In this document: positions 47,919 through 58,682 of the stretch, one piece after another
Numbering within the stretch: the first letter of the stretch is position 1
How the letters are laid out: every line of letters begins with the position of its first letter
Assembly (NCBI GenBank): GCA_032718475.1
Contig: JAUCBJ010003721.1
Location: forward strand, 1-64,000
Direction: 5' to 3'
Source of the DNA: Nemertoderma westbladi
Taxonomy: Eukaryota > Xenacoelomorpha > Nemertodermatida > Nemertodermatidae
DNA: 64,000 nucleotides
The notes under the pieces: model-generated
Told to the model about the DNA's origin: nothing
Seen by the model: the letters and a program-made list of their open reading frames with translations, nothing else
The model's database searches: none
Program-made: the position numbers and the translations under genes

Positions 47919-50900
47919 GGAACCTTATTTCCCATCCAACACCACGACAGCGAGTGTACCCAAGTACGAGCCTGAAAGGGACTCGGAACGGGACGCCACT
48001 CCCCGATCTAACAACCCATTTACATCCACACCACAAACTCGTAGCCGCGTCATTATTAAAACTCCACCTATTATTGATCCATCAAGTATAGGAGTGAGTG
48101 CCAATAACTATAACCCTCCGAGTCACTCTAGTTCAGACGACGTCAGCATCATCCGGGCGTTGGAGAACCGCCTTGCCATGCCTAAGATGGAGATTCGCAC
48201 CTTCGAAGGAGATCCCGTCGATTACCTCAGATTCAAGAAACGGTTCTTTGCGCAGATCGGATCAACGGACATAGCCGACGCACAGAAATTGGTATATTTA
48301 TCGCAATACCTGGGTGACAAACCACGCAGAATTGTTGCATGTTTTGAAGGAGGTTCTCATGAGGCATACTATGACGCATGGAAAACTCTAGATAAAAGAT
48401 ACGGAAATACCGGAACTATAATTAATAAAACTCTAGAGAGACTGATACAGGACGCGGGATCACTAGGGGACCCACAGAACATACAGGAATTCTCCGACTC
48501 TATGAAGGATGCATACTATACTTTGAAACCCTTAAATAAGGAGGACCAGGTGAACAACATTCTAAACCTCCGACAGATCGCCAAGAAGTTCCCCGGATGG
48601 CTACAAAGTAAGTGGGCTTATAAATGTGTAGATCTCCGGCGCAGACATCCAGATCGAGATCCTAGCTTCCTTGAAATGTCGGCATTCCTGGACGATATCT
48701 CCGAGGCCATGAATGACTCGATGTTTTCAAAACAAAGTCTCGCAAAGTTGGACGGAATAGAGAGCAACTCCAGGAGTAAGATAACCCCTCCGAAACCGAG
48801 ATTCCGCCCCCCACCGGTAAGTACGATGGCCATTACCATGGCCGAGGATTCCGACGACGAAGACTACGAGGAACCGACATCCGCCGAGGAATGGGCATGT
48901 TATCTCGCGAGTTGGGCACCCGAAAGGGAAGGCATCACAAATTCCCTGCTCTGTCTCTTCTGTGGGGAGAAACACAAAGTGGAATTCTGCAGAAAGTTTC
49001 AGTTCGCCGAACTCGTCCCACGCTTCGAGGCGATAATGAAACACCGAGGATGCTTCCGGTGTCTTGGAACAGGTCACTATGTTCGGGAGTGCGACCAAAG
49101 ATCATGCTGTACTGTCTGTAACGACCAACGCCATCACACGCTCCTCCACATCCCCGCGAACTTCGATTTTACTACCCTCCCCTTTCGGATCGAAGCCAGG
49201 CGAAGAGGAGAAACAAACCACATCTTCAAAGGAACCCGGACAACCCAACGGAGAGAAACCAACCCGTTTAAGATCTCCACCGATACACCACAAGTAACCA
49301 ATATTTCGGCCACGATTAATGTTATAAATCGCCGCTACATGGTTTTCGCAAAGGTAATCCCAGTAAGGATCCAAGGAGTCGGCAAATCTTTGACGACACT
49401 CGCGTTCCTCGATAACGGGTCTGACGGAACCATCATCGACCGGGATTTCCTCGAGCAACTCGGCCTAGAATATGAACCTTGTAAACGGCCCATACAAACC
49501 ATCACCGATAACAGAGAGGTAGAGTCCGGGGAGGTGCAACTCCAGATGGAAGGAGTGATGAAGGGCTATGAAACGGCTAAGTTAACCATCAAGAACGCCT
49601 TGGTACACACAGACCTCCGGGTGCGGTTCCGACAATCAGCCGAGTACGCCCCCCTCATACAATTAGACCGAGACGATGTAGACCTGAGGTGTCCGCAGTT
49701 GGACGTGAACCGTATCACCCTACTGATTGGACTTGATACACCGGAACTACACATCCCCACCGGAGATATCGCTCGATCTATAAACCAGGATGATGGATTT
49801 TATGCTGAACGAACAATAATGGGATGGACACTCTGCGGCATTAAGGAGGAAACTACGGACACCTATACCTACCTTCCTAAATGTCAGATTAAAGAGAATG
49901 TAACCTCTGTGGGTTATTGCTCAGCTTCAGATCTTGACGAGGATTTGTTTCTGGAAACCGAGAAAACCCAACGAGAGATGACAAAATATTTTAATTTGGA
50001 GACCCAGGAGTTCGCGGAAAAGGACGAAAACCCATCCGAAGAGGACCAATATTGTATGGACGTTCTCGACCAGGCCACGTTTAAAGACAGACATTGGTAT
50101 TCACCTATGTTATGGAAGGATCCAAACAAACCAATGGCAAACAATGCCAGCATGGCACTTAGGCGACTTAAAGGGATTCTACGCCGGCTGAATGACCAAC
50201 CCGAGATAAAGGAGAAATATAATACCGTAATCCAAGGATATCTCGATGATGGATTAGCAGAAATGGTACCACGGAATGAACTGCAAGGTGGTGAAAGAAC
50301 ATATTATCTCCCAACCCACTATGTAGTAGAAGCCCGCAAAGGTGGGAAAATCCGAGTGGTAAATGATGCTGCCGCTATGTACCAGGGCGAATCCCTAAAC
50401 AGTCAACTTTACACGGGACCCAACATATATAGCACACTCATTGGCGTATTGATCAGGTTCAGGGAAAACCGGGTAGCATTCACCTGTGACATCAAGGCCA
50501 TGTTTCATCAAGTTCGTACGTTACCAAGAGACTCGGACTGTCTACGTATCCTATGGACGGATAAAACGCTTACTCAACAGGAGATTAGCCAACTCACGAT
50601 AAAGGACGTAGACGTAATGCGTATGGTCGTCAGGATCTTCGGCGCTAAGGACTCGCCGGTAGCATGCAGTGACATGCTAAAGAGGACGGCAACTATGTGC
50701 GAAAACGAGTTCCCTCCAACGGTCATAGAAACAATTCAACGATGCTTCTACGTGGACGACGGATGCACCGGCGCGGATAATGTGGATGAGGCATATCGGC
50801 TAGCAATGGGGATGGTAGAATGTCTAAAGAAAGGAGGGTTTCCGCTCGTGAAGTTCAGATCCCACGACAAAACACTTATGGAAAAGTTTCCGGAGGACAT

Positions 50901-53454
50901 CCGGCTGGAAAATAACAAAATGTATTCGGAGGATGTGGAACATCGTGTACTTGGGATTGAATGGGACATAGAATCAGACAAATTCATCTTTAAGTATAAA
51001 CCCCTACCCAAGCCTATGACAAAAAGGGGATGTTTGTCGATAAAAAGCGCCATCTTCGACCCACTAAATTTCATATCCCCAGTAACCTTGGCCGGAATGA
51101 ACCTGATTAAGGAAATGTGGATAGAAGGACTGGGATGGGACGAAGAGCTCCCCCCATACCTCAGCGTCAAATGGAGAAAATGGACGGAGCAGCTCGAACA
51201 CCTACATCTTATGCGGATACCTAGACCGTTCTTCCTCGATAAATTGCCCACCGATATCTTCCAGCTCCACACCTTTTCGGATGCTTCGAATACCGGAATC
51301 GGCGTAGTCACCTTCCTACGGAGACTAAGTAACGATGGAAACGGCGATACAAGCTTCTTATTCTCCAAAGCAAAGACAGTATCCGGGGAATTCGTAGCAA
51401 CGATCCCGAGACTCGAGCTACAAGCTGCAGTTTGGGCAGTAAGACAGAATCGCATGGTCATGCGGAACCTACGGATCCCCATAGAATCTCAACACTTCTG
51501 GGTAGATTCGAGTATAGTTCTCTATTATCTCCACTCTCCATCACGGCGTCACACCACGTTTGTTGCAAACCGAGCCACGGAGATTAAACAGTGTACCGGC
51601 CGAGAACAGTGGCATCACGTGAACGGGAAGGAAAACCCAGCGGACTTATCAAGCCGAGGCGCCACCCCAAAACAACTCGGTAAAAGTAAACTCTGGCTTA
51701 CAGGCCCGGAATTCCTACGGCAGCCACAATTAACATGGAGTACCCGATTCGACCCCGAGCTCGATAGCGGAAAATACTCCGAGGACGATAAAGAGATCCG
51801 TAAAATCCATCGAAGCAACGCGGTGGAAATTTATAGTTGTCTGACTGAGCCTGCAAAGGACTCGGGCAGGCACTATAACGTCGCGACGATCACCCAACTA
51901 GCGGCGTCTTTACATCGGTTGATCGAGCGAACTTCATCCATGAGACGGCTCGTCTATCACGTTATAACCCTTCGCAACTTCCTACGGTGGAAAAACAACA
52001 AACCGATAGTTCAACGGAATATACAAGAACTCATTATTGCGGAGAAGTGTATTGTTAGATATGTCCAGAAAGAAAGTTTCCCCGATGAATGGGAACAACT
52101 TAGTGCGGGCAAAACGTTGAAACCGGACAGCCCAGTCTACCAACTGAGACCAATGATGGGAGAGGACGGACTGATCCGACTGAATACCCGGATGGCAAAC
52201 GCCCCGGTCGAATATGAGGTTAAATACCCGGCGCTTCTGCCCGGAACGTCGACACTAGCTAAGCTATTAATTCTACAATGTCACGAGGACAACCACCACG
52301 CAGGACAGAATTGGATTATAGCTAATATAAGACAAAGATATTGGATCACCCACATCCAGCCACTGATCCGGAAAGTGTTGAAACGTTGCTTCACCTGCAG
52401 ACGTTACCTAGCGCCACCAATCACCCAAAAGATGGCCGACTTACCAGCCACCCGTCTACAAGCGGATTCCCCACCATTCTACGTCACCGGAGTGGACTGT
52501 TTTGGACCGTTCACGGTTATTGAACGACGATCCAACATCAAATGCTGGGGAGCCATCTTCACCTGCCTAAGGTCTAGGGCAATTTACCTAGATATCGTGG
52601 TAAATCTGACACAACACGCATTCATCAACGCTCTGCGTCGGTTCGTGGCGAACAACGGGACATGCCGCCACATGTATTCCGATAATGGTACAAACTTTGT
52701 GGGAGGAGAAAGAGAACTTAGAGAGGCGATCGAGGGATGGTTTACCGATAACACTGCATCCCAAGTCTGGAAGGAACACCAGATACAGTGGCACTTCCAG
52801 ACCCCCTTAGCACCCCATACGAGCGGGGTATGGGAGAAACTGATCGACCTAGTGAAACGATCCATGCGCGTCGCTCTAGGCGATACCCGGGTAACCCATG
52901 ACACCCTCCGCACAACATTCTGCGAGATCACGGCTACCCTGAACAACCGACCCATTGTTCCTATCCGCGACGACCCCACAGACCTGGAACCCCTCACTCC
53001 TAACCACTTACTGGGGAGACCCAAAACCCACCTCCTCCCGGAAACCATGTTCCCGGATCCCAACGAGATCGCGAAACATACAAACTGGAAAAAGGCCCAA
53101 GCGTTGGCAGCGCATTGGTGGAGAATTTGGGCCCAGGAGTACCTCATAACCCTCCGGACCAGGAGGAAATGGAACAACACCTACCGGAACGTCGCAGTTG
53201 GCGACATGGTACTAGTTAAAGAAGATCTCAAAGACCGCGTTCCCTGTCCTGTGGCGCGGGTCGTGACCATACACCCAAGCAAAGACGGACTTGCGAGGAC
53301 TGTGACGATACGAACGAAATCGGGCCACTACCAACGCCCCATCCAGAAGCTGTGCCTTCTTGAAGGCAATGACAGTGGTGATTCTACAAGAGGTGATAAG
53401 TTCCCTACTACGGATCCTGCTGCAGACATTGGTGACAATTACAAATGCGTGTAA
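47917..53454 (+). CDS. BEL/Pao Gag-Pol polyprotein
   Basis: Open to 53454 and already open upstream of 47917; the first in-frame ATG is 48178, so expression probably needs frameshifting or an upstream start. Counting from the in-frame GTG at 48094: Gag capsid-like DUF1759 (~30-170, EIRTFEGDPVDYLRFKKRF), two Cys/His knuckles (~287 CLFCGEKHKVEFC; ~320 CFRCLGTGHYVREC), A17 aspartic protease (FLDNGSDG, ~440), reverse transcriptase with YVDD (~885), RNase H starting FSDAS (~1061), integrase with an HH-CC zinc site (~1396-1435), catalytic Asp in VDCFGPF (~1467), SDNGTNF (~1529) and the following Glu, then the BEL-type C-terminal domain DUF5641 (~1676-1758). No stops, and the catalytic motifs appear intact. 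Confidence 0.95.
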   Translation, partial: EEPYFPSNTTTASVPKYEPERDSERDATPRSNNPFTSTPQTRSRVIIKTPPIIDPSSIGVSANNYNPPSHSSSDDVSIIRALENRLAMPKMEIRTFEGDPVDYLRFKKRFFAQIGSTDIADAQKLVYLSQYLGDKPRRIVACFEGGSHEAYYDAWKTLDKRYGNTGTIINKTLERLIQDAGSLGDPQNIQEFSDSMKDAYYTLKPLNKEDQVNNILNLRQIAKKFPGWLQSKWAYKCVDLRRRHPDRDPSFLEMSAFLDDISEAMNDSMFSKQSLAKLDGIESNSRSKITPPKPRFRPPPVSTMAITMAEDSDDEDYEEPTSAEEWACYLASWAPEREGITNSLLCLFCGEKHKVEFCRKFQFAELVPRFEAIMKHRGCFRCLGTGHYVRECDQRSCCTVCNDQRHHTLLHIPANFDFTTLPFRIEARRRGETNHIFKGTRTTQRRETNPFKISTDTPQVTNISATINVINRRYMVFAKVIPVRIQGVGKSLTTLAFLDNGSDGTIIDRDFLEQLGLEYEPCKRPIQTITDNREVESGEVQLQMEGVMKGYETAKLTIKNALVHTDLRVRFRQSAEYAPLIQLDRDDVDLRCPQLDVNRITLLIGLDTPELHIPTGDIARSINQDDGFYAERTIMGWTLCGIKEETTDTYTYLPKCQIKENVTSVGYCSASDLDEDLFLETEKTQREMTKYFNLETQEFAEKDENPSEEDQYCMDVLDQATFKDRHWYSPMLWKDPNKPMANNASMALRRLKGILRRLNDQPEIKEKYNTVIQGYLDDGLAEMVPRNELQGGERTYYLPTHYVVEARKGGKIRVVNDAAAMYQGESLNSQLYTGPNIYSTLIGVLIRFRENRVAFTCDIKAMFHQVRTLPRDSDCLRILWTDKTLTQQEISQLTIKDVDVMRMVVRIFGAKDSPVACSDMLKRTATMCENEFPPTVIETIQRCFYVDDGCTGADNVDEAYRLAMGMVECLKKGGFPLVKFRSHDKTLMEKFPEDIRLENNKMYSEDVEHRVLGIEWDIESDKFIFKYKPLPKPMTKRGCLSIKSAIFDPLNFISPVTLAGMNLIKEMWIEGLGWDEELPPYLSVKWRKWTEQLEHLHLMRIPRPFFLDKLPTDIFQLHTFSDASNTGIGVVTFLRRLSNDGNGDTSFLFSKAKTVSGEFVATIPRLELQAAVWAVRQNRMVMRNLRIPIESQHFWVDSSIVLYYLHSPSRRHTTFVANRATEIKQCTGREQWHHVNGKENPADLSSRGATPKQLGKSKLWLTGPEFLRQPQLTWSTRFDPELDSGKYSEDDKEIRKIHRSNAVEIYSCLTEPAKDSGRHYNVATITQLAASLHRLIERTSSMRRLVYHVITLRNFLRWKNNKPIVQRNIQELIIAEKCIVRYVQKESFPDEWEQLSAGKTLKPDSPVYQLRPMMGEDGLIRLNTRMANAPVEYEVKYPALLPGTSTLAKLLILQCHEDNHHAGQNWIIANIRQRYWITHIQPLIRKVLKRCFTCRRYLAPPITQKMADLPATRLQADSPPFYVTGVDCFGPFTVIERRSNIKCWGAIFTCLRSRAIYLDIVVNLTQHAFINALRRFVANNGTCRHMYSDNGTNFVGGERELREAIEGWFTDNTASQVWKEHQIQWHFQTPLAPHTSGVWEKLIDLVKRSMRVALGDTRVTHDTLRTTFCEITATLNNRPIVPIRDDPTDLEPLTPNHLLGRPKTHLLPETMFPDPNEIAKHTNWKKAQALAAHWWRIWAQEYLITLRTRRKWNNTYRNVAVGDMVLVKEDLKDRVPCPVARVVTIHPSKDGLARTVTIRTKSGHYQRPIQKLCLLEGNDSGDSTRGDKFPTTDPAADIGDNYKCV

Positions 53455-53739
53455 ACCCTTCTCATCATGTTGACAAACTCTTTTTAAACTGTGATCTATC
53501 GACAACGAGTTATGGACCCCCCTTAAACCAACTGTAACCACGCAATGGTATTTGTGTTTCCTCGTGTGTTATGTGGAGTCCAGCATCACCCTGCAGATGT
53601 TTCGGCTGACGCAGGGTCGTTTATGTTTAGTTTACCCTGATTTTGGTCATCAGGACCTACGATATTGGATTATTGGAAATGGAAAAGATTTGAAGTGGAA
53701 TTCATTGTATTCATCGCAGTATGTTATGTTGTCCGTTGC

Positions 53740-54165
53740 GTGCGCAGTTCGGGGCGTAGGCGGTGTAACGAGTCCAGCTGTAGATCCCGGATTGCCGCGC
53801 AACACCCCCTCTATCCCGTTATTCTGGTGGGTCCATGGTGCATCCACGTGACTTCGACGATAGAGGGTTTTATGTTTCTCAGTCGCGTTATTCTGGTGGG
53901 ACCGTTGCGTGGATTTTGGGGCGTAGGCGGTGTAACGAGTCCAGCTGTAGATCCCAGAATGTTGCGTAACCCCATCCCACATGACTTCGTCGACTGAGCT
54001 TTATGTTGTTGGGAGTGTTATTCTGGTGGGTCCATGGTGCATCCACGTGACTTCACTCCCAGCGTCTTCATTGTCCGTTACGTGTGCAGTTTGGGGCGTA
54101 GGCGGTGTAACGAGTCCAGCTGTAGATCCCAGATTGCCGCGTAACACCCCTTCCACGACAAAGAT
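53740..54165 (+). repeat. ~170-bp repeat between pol and the 3' ORF
   Basis: Three imperfect copies of a module combining GGCGTAGGCGGTGTAACGAG, CCAGCTGTAGATCCC and GTTATTCTGGTGGGTCCATG. 53455-53739 and 54166-54684 hold no ORF of note; the latter is A-rich and contains AATAAA-type signals near 54575-54595. Confidence 0.75.
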
Positions 54166-54684
54166 TAACCAAAGAAAATGATTGAATATAGTTGGAAACG
54201 ATGAAAAGGATCAGACAACTCTACTATAAACCTGAATGATGACGCGTATGCTGATGAAAATGAAATGATGCGCACCCTGGTGCTGCGCTTATAACCAATG
54301 ATGATAGCCGGGGGGCTATAAACCCAATGATGATGTGGAAATAAATAAATGTGAAATAAATGGTGGAAATAAATGTGTTGAAATATGTGGAAATAAATGA
54401 AATAAGATGAAATAATAATGAAAAAAGGTATAAAAAAGGTCAAAGAAAAGAATTAGAAAAAAGAAAAGGACAAAAAAGTCATAAAAAACTGGTTGGATAT
54501 TATGTATAGCTATAGTAACTGTAAATGCTGAATGTATTAGCAATAAGATGATAGATGCCTATATAACAATGTTATTAATAAACTGAATTAAATAAAAAAC
54601 TGAATTATTCTGCTATCGCTATAGTTTCAGACTTTCTGGACTTATAATTAACTGATCTAATTTGTAACGGATATAATCGTAAAT

Positions 54685-56895
54685 ATGGACCCAAATCGCC
54701 AAATTATCGGCGAATTACGTAACACGATAGATCTACTGGAATATTCGCAACCCGGATCCCCTGACTTCGATACAAATTGGAGCACCCTGCTAAATGAGAA
54801 CGTGCGAGTCATTAAATTCACCGGGCGAGAGGGACCGGATTCTAAGAATCTACGAGCCCTCCGGTTAGCCGATGCTAGTACGAGACTGAAAAGAACTCGG
54901 AACGCAAAGGCAACCGGAGGGGACGATTCGTCGTTTTGGGAAACGTTCCGGCAGAGCATCTACAGATCCCAATGTTTGATCTACGACAACGAGGGAAACG
55001 CGACGCCCACCTCAAAAGCGATTACGTTGGCGAGATGTCAAAGTTTCGTCGACGACAAGAGTACGTACCTCGCCCACTGGGGAAACCTGTCGGAGTGTAC
55101 GGCGACGCTTCGAGAGGAACGCGTATCGATTATCCAGAACCGAGACGACTACCAGGAAAAGTACGGGGCGAAAGAATACGGTCGATCCTTAGTCGTCGTC
55201 CTCGGAACCCTGGACGGTTTGGTACTGGTGTGCCAAATATTCCCGACACCCAGACAGGAAGTGCAGGCAGCCGGAGCGATCTGGTTGCTGCCTCCGGAAA
55301 TCCAAAAGATCCTCTTCGACTTCGACGTCATTAAAATCGGGTCGGATATCAAGGCGGACGTCCGGAACGACTACGCGAACGCTCCTACAGGAAGAAACCG
55401 ACGAGACGACCTCAACGCCCTTAGCCATTGCATCGACACTCAAACGTTACTAGCCTGGTTACGATTCGCCGAGTTCATGCGAGGATTCCAAGAGGTGAGA
55501 CCGACGAAATCCGGGATCGGCTACCTCGCTGTGCTAAACGGCGGTATCGACTTCAAACCCCAGAAATTCCGGGACTATAATAAAATATACGGTGGATACC
55601 CGGGATTGGAAATAAAGAGCGAGCGAGAGGGTCGATGGAAGGACGTTGATCGGAAGTGGACGATACACCAAAGATGGGAGAATCCCGATCGATGGAACTA
55701 CGTTTACGTCGTTATGGAATGCTACACCGTCGCTAAGTTTATCTGTAAAACTCTCGATAACCTTATTACGGCGGTCCCCCTTTCCTTCGTCGACTACGAC
55801 TGGAACGAGGTTATAAACCACGCGTTTAAAGCGGTCGAGAACATTACACCGGGAGAATCGAAAACACCCGCCGTTATCGATTCCTGGGACGAGAGCGGAC
55901 CTTACGACATCCCTACGATTACCGAACTTCTCGGTGCGGAGGAGCCTCTGATCTCTTCGGAAGGGGAAGAGATATGGCTAAACGAGGGTGTTCTACTCTC
56001 CACCCCGAAGCGACAACTCGAGCCGGAGGCCGCGTATGGACCGGCCGCCAAACGGGTTGCCTCGACCGAACCGATGAAGAGAGCAGGCGTTTACACTCCA
56101 CGCGGCTCCGGTAGCCCCGCGAGGGAGGTAGCCACTACAGCTGCATTGAGCGACTTCGGCGACATATGCCAACGGTTTTCCCCGTATCCTTTCCCGGGTG
56201 GCGAAGATTGGTCGTCGGAGATTCCGAGTACCAGCCACCAATGGACCCGCGCAGCGATACTGATCGAGGAGGGCCCCAGCGATGCGCCGACCCCCGACGA
56301 TCTCCTCGGTATCCCTCCGTCGAAAACCCCGGCACCTCTTCGCCGACCAGCGGTGGCTACTACACCCGCCGTTCCTCAGGACCCTATGCGACTAACCCGT
56401 TGGTACGCCGAGCAAACTGAATGGATCCACCGCCAGAAACGGTCATCCGATGTTACCGCTATGGGCAATATGGTCATGTTTGAAACATACGCAAACAGCC
56501 ATTTAAAGACCAAGGTTCGGAGAAACGCTCGGAATATCGCGCAGGAGATGGCGTGCGGATATTTCTCCTTCCCGGAACGCCTCCACACGTCGGCCACGCT
56601 ACCTTTCCATTACATGGATCTACTACTGAGCGCCGGATTATTCGGTCCACTTGAAGTCATTAGACGATTATACTCGTATAAAGAGGAGTTCGGTGACGGA
56701 GAATGGTTCCTAGAGGCACGCAAATCTGAGTTGGAAAGACGAACCGACATGATCCCGATGCCTTCGAAAGGAAGAGCCGCCAGGAGACAAGCCGAAGCGT
56801 TACTCACGATGGACGTTGACGTTCCTCTACCAGCCATAGCGATCGATGAGAGTCGACGGGCGAAGAGACGAAAGGCGTATCAGAGAAAGAAATAG
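54685..56895 (+). CDS. 736-aa extra ORF of the BEL element, unknown function
   Basis: ATG at 54685, intact, between pol and the 3' LTR. It is not an envelope protein: no signal peptide, no membrane segment. Residues ~165-265 (LVVVLGTLDG, LVLVCQIFPTP, then VIKIGSDIKADVRNDYAN and DDLNALSHCID) resemble the core of RNase D/Werner-type 3'-5' exonuclease folds. The residues where DxE of motif I would be expected read GTL, so a catalytic function is doubtful. A Pro/Ser/Thr-rich linker (~420-560) leads to a helical C-terminal domain and a very basic end (RRAKRRKAYQRKK) that may be a nuclear signal or nucleic-acid-binding tail. The exonuclease-like reading is a weak inference; otherwise no family recognised. 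Confidence 0.8.
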   Translation: MDPNRQIIGELRNTIDLLEYSQPGSPDFDTNWSTLLNENVRVIKFTGREGPDSKNLRALRLADASTRLKRTRNAKATGGDDSSFWETFRQSIYRSQCLIYDNEGNATPTSKAITLARCQSFVDDKSTYLAHWGNLSECTATLREERVSIIQNRDDYQEKYGAKEYGRSLVVVLGTLDGLVLVCQIFPTPRQEVQAAGAIWLLPPEIQKILFDFDVIKIGSDIKADVRNDYANAPTGRNRRDDLNALSHCIDTQTLLAWLRFAEFMRGFQEVRPTKSGIGYLAVLNGGIDFKPQKFRDYNKIYGGYPGLEIKSEREGRWKDVDRKWTIHQRWENPDRWNYVYVVMECYTVAKFICKTLDNLITAVPLSFVDYDWNEVINHAFKAVENITPGESKTPAVIDSWDESGPYDIPTITELLGAEEPLISSEGEEIWLNEGVLLSTPKRQLEPEAAYGPAAKRVASTEPMKRAGVYTPRGSGSPAREVATTAALSDFGDICQRFSPYPFPGGEDWSSEIPSTSHQWTRAAILIEEGPSDAPTPDDLLGIPPSKTPAPLRRPAVATTPAVPQDPMRLTRWYAEQTEWIHRQKRSSDVTAMGNMVMFETYANSHLKTKVRRNARNIAQEMACGYFSFPERLHTSATLPFHYMDLLLSAGLFGPLEVIRRLYSYKEEFGDGEWFLEARKSELERRTDMIPMPSKGRAARRQAEALLTMDVDVPLPAIAIDESRRAKRRKAYQRKK

Positions 56896-57051
56896 TGGAT
56901 CGGGATATTCCAGGAACATTTATCGAACATTTATTTTTATACAAACGCTAGGCCAAATTAATTAAAAACTATGTAATATTAAATTTGGGTTTTTTATATT
57001 GGGAATGACCTACGCAAACTCAATCGACTGACAGACTTCACGAAGGTCATT

Positions 57052-57065
57052 GGGGGGGGGGGGAC
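57052..57065 (+). promoter_or_regulatory. Polypurine tract of the BEL element
   Basis: Run of about 12 G followed by AC directly before the 3' LTR. Position and composition fit the plus-strand priming site. Confidence 0.7.
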
Positions 57066-58677
57066 TATTCGCGGTATTTCAACTTTCCATAATGCGAGTT
57101 GAATATTTTTGTATTTTATTTAAAATTGATTATTCCGATATTACTACTTGGTGCGGGACCATGGGTTTTGGGCACATTCAATAAACTGGGGGCGATTTAT
57201 GGGCGAACTTTGGGGCAACTTACAGGGTACGGGAATAATTTCATAGTTATAAGGGCCAGGGGGGGATGGAAAATGCAAGCAGTATTCAGGTTAGCCTGAG
57301 TACTATTAGGCCCTGGCCAACTTCCTGCTGCCTGTAGGGGTGGATTTGGTAATGCGCCAGGCCTAAAGGACAAGGACTGCCCTTAGCGGTCCCTGGCCAA
57401 CAGCAGCCATTACGAGACTGAAAAGAACTCGGACCGCTGACTGCTTGTGTCAGGGATTTGCGACGGGCACCGACGGCCCCTTAGTAGCCAAGCCGTTCTG
57501 GTTCTCGATGATCGTTCCCTTCGGGGTTCGTGAGGGGTGGAGCGAACACGCGAACGGGTGGCCAACTAACGACTGCCCCCTGACCTAAGCCGTACTGGTT
57601 CTCGATGACCGATCCCTTCGGGGTTCGCGAGGGGTGGGACGGACATGCGAAAGGGCTGGCCACAGGACGGGTTTGACGAGAACTGCCCTTAGCGGTCTCT
57701 GGTCAACGGCAGCTACTACGAGACTGAAAAGAACTCGGAACGCTGACTGCTTGTACTGGGATTTGCGACGGGAACCGACGACAGACCCCTTAGCCAAGCC
57801 GTACTGGTTCTCGATGATCGTTCCCTTCGGGGTTCGTGAGGGGTGGAACGGACACGCGATGGGGTCGAAAGACAAAGGACTAGACTCGACTAGACTCTAC
57901 TGGCCTACCGACTGTTCGGAGCAGTTTCTCGGCTGCCGAAGCGACTACGAGCCTGAAAGGGACTCGGAAAGCCTAGGTGGTTGGGTTTCTGTGACGAAAC
58001 GACGGACCCCTAGCCAAGCCGTTCTGGTTCTCGATGATCGAACCCTTCCGGGTTCGTGAGGGGTGGAACGGACACGCGAACGGGTCCACCGACACGACAG
58101 ACTCCTAGCCAAGCCGTACTGGTTCTCGATGACCGAACCCTTCGGGGTTCGAGAGGGGTGGTACGGATACGCGACAGAGTCTACCGACTGGACCGACCCT
58201 TAGCCAAGCCGTGCTGGTTCTCGATGATCGTTCCCTTCGGGGTTCATGAGGGGTGGAACGGACACGCGACAGGGTCGACCGACACCGACACTACGGCACT
58301 AAGACTGGGACCGAGGGAAAATCTGGGGAACATTAGGTAGGCTAAAATTCTGAGCGAACAGTGGGTAATTAAATAATATACCGTAGGGATTTATATTATC
58401 GTGTATAATTATTGTGAATATTTGGTGTATATTGATTTGGGGAAGCCCAAAATTATTCTTAATCAAGTTTCAATGATGTTGAACGGGTTTCAACTATAGG
58501 AAGTTACATTAAAGAGTATATCCAACTAATGCAGCTTTTTATCAACCGCAAACTTGCATCTCAGAAAATATTCCCTCCCCACAATCAATATCCGGTGACT
58601 GGCCGGGGCTCGGTGGTCTGTTAAGTCACGTCTCCAGCATCGGCGTTTTCCCCCCTGGTGTAGGGATAACGGCAACA
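57066..58677 (+). repeat. 3' LTR of the BEL/Pao element
   Basis: 1612-bp copy of 44665-46279. Starts TATTCGCGG where the 5' LTR has TGTTCGCGG. Differences include a 3-bp deletion near 57379 and single changes near 57066, 57093, 57149 and 58035. It is followed by the GGAAA target duplication and the remainder of the LINE. Confidence 0.95.
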
Positions 58678-58682
58678 GGAAA

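Larger units (their letters stand above)
44665..58677 (+). mobile_element. Full-length BEL/Pao LTR retrotransposon
   Basis: Flanked by the 5-bp duplication GGAAA (44660-44664 and 58678-58682). The LTRs are 1615 and 1612 bp with about eight substitutions and three small indels between them, so roughly 99.5% identical: a recent insertion. The left LTR begins TG and ends CA; the right one begins TA. The internal region has four ORFs (46531-46722, 46719-47918, ~47917-53454, 54685-56895) and a polypurine tract before the 3' LTR. All domains are intact, so it may be autonomous. The primer-binding site was not assigned with confidence. Confidence 0.93.

Noticed and set aside
54685-56895. Envelope gene of the BEL element
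   Set aside because: No signal peptide, fusion-type hydrophobic stretch or membrane anchor; the C-terminus is basic.
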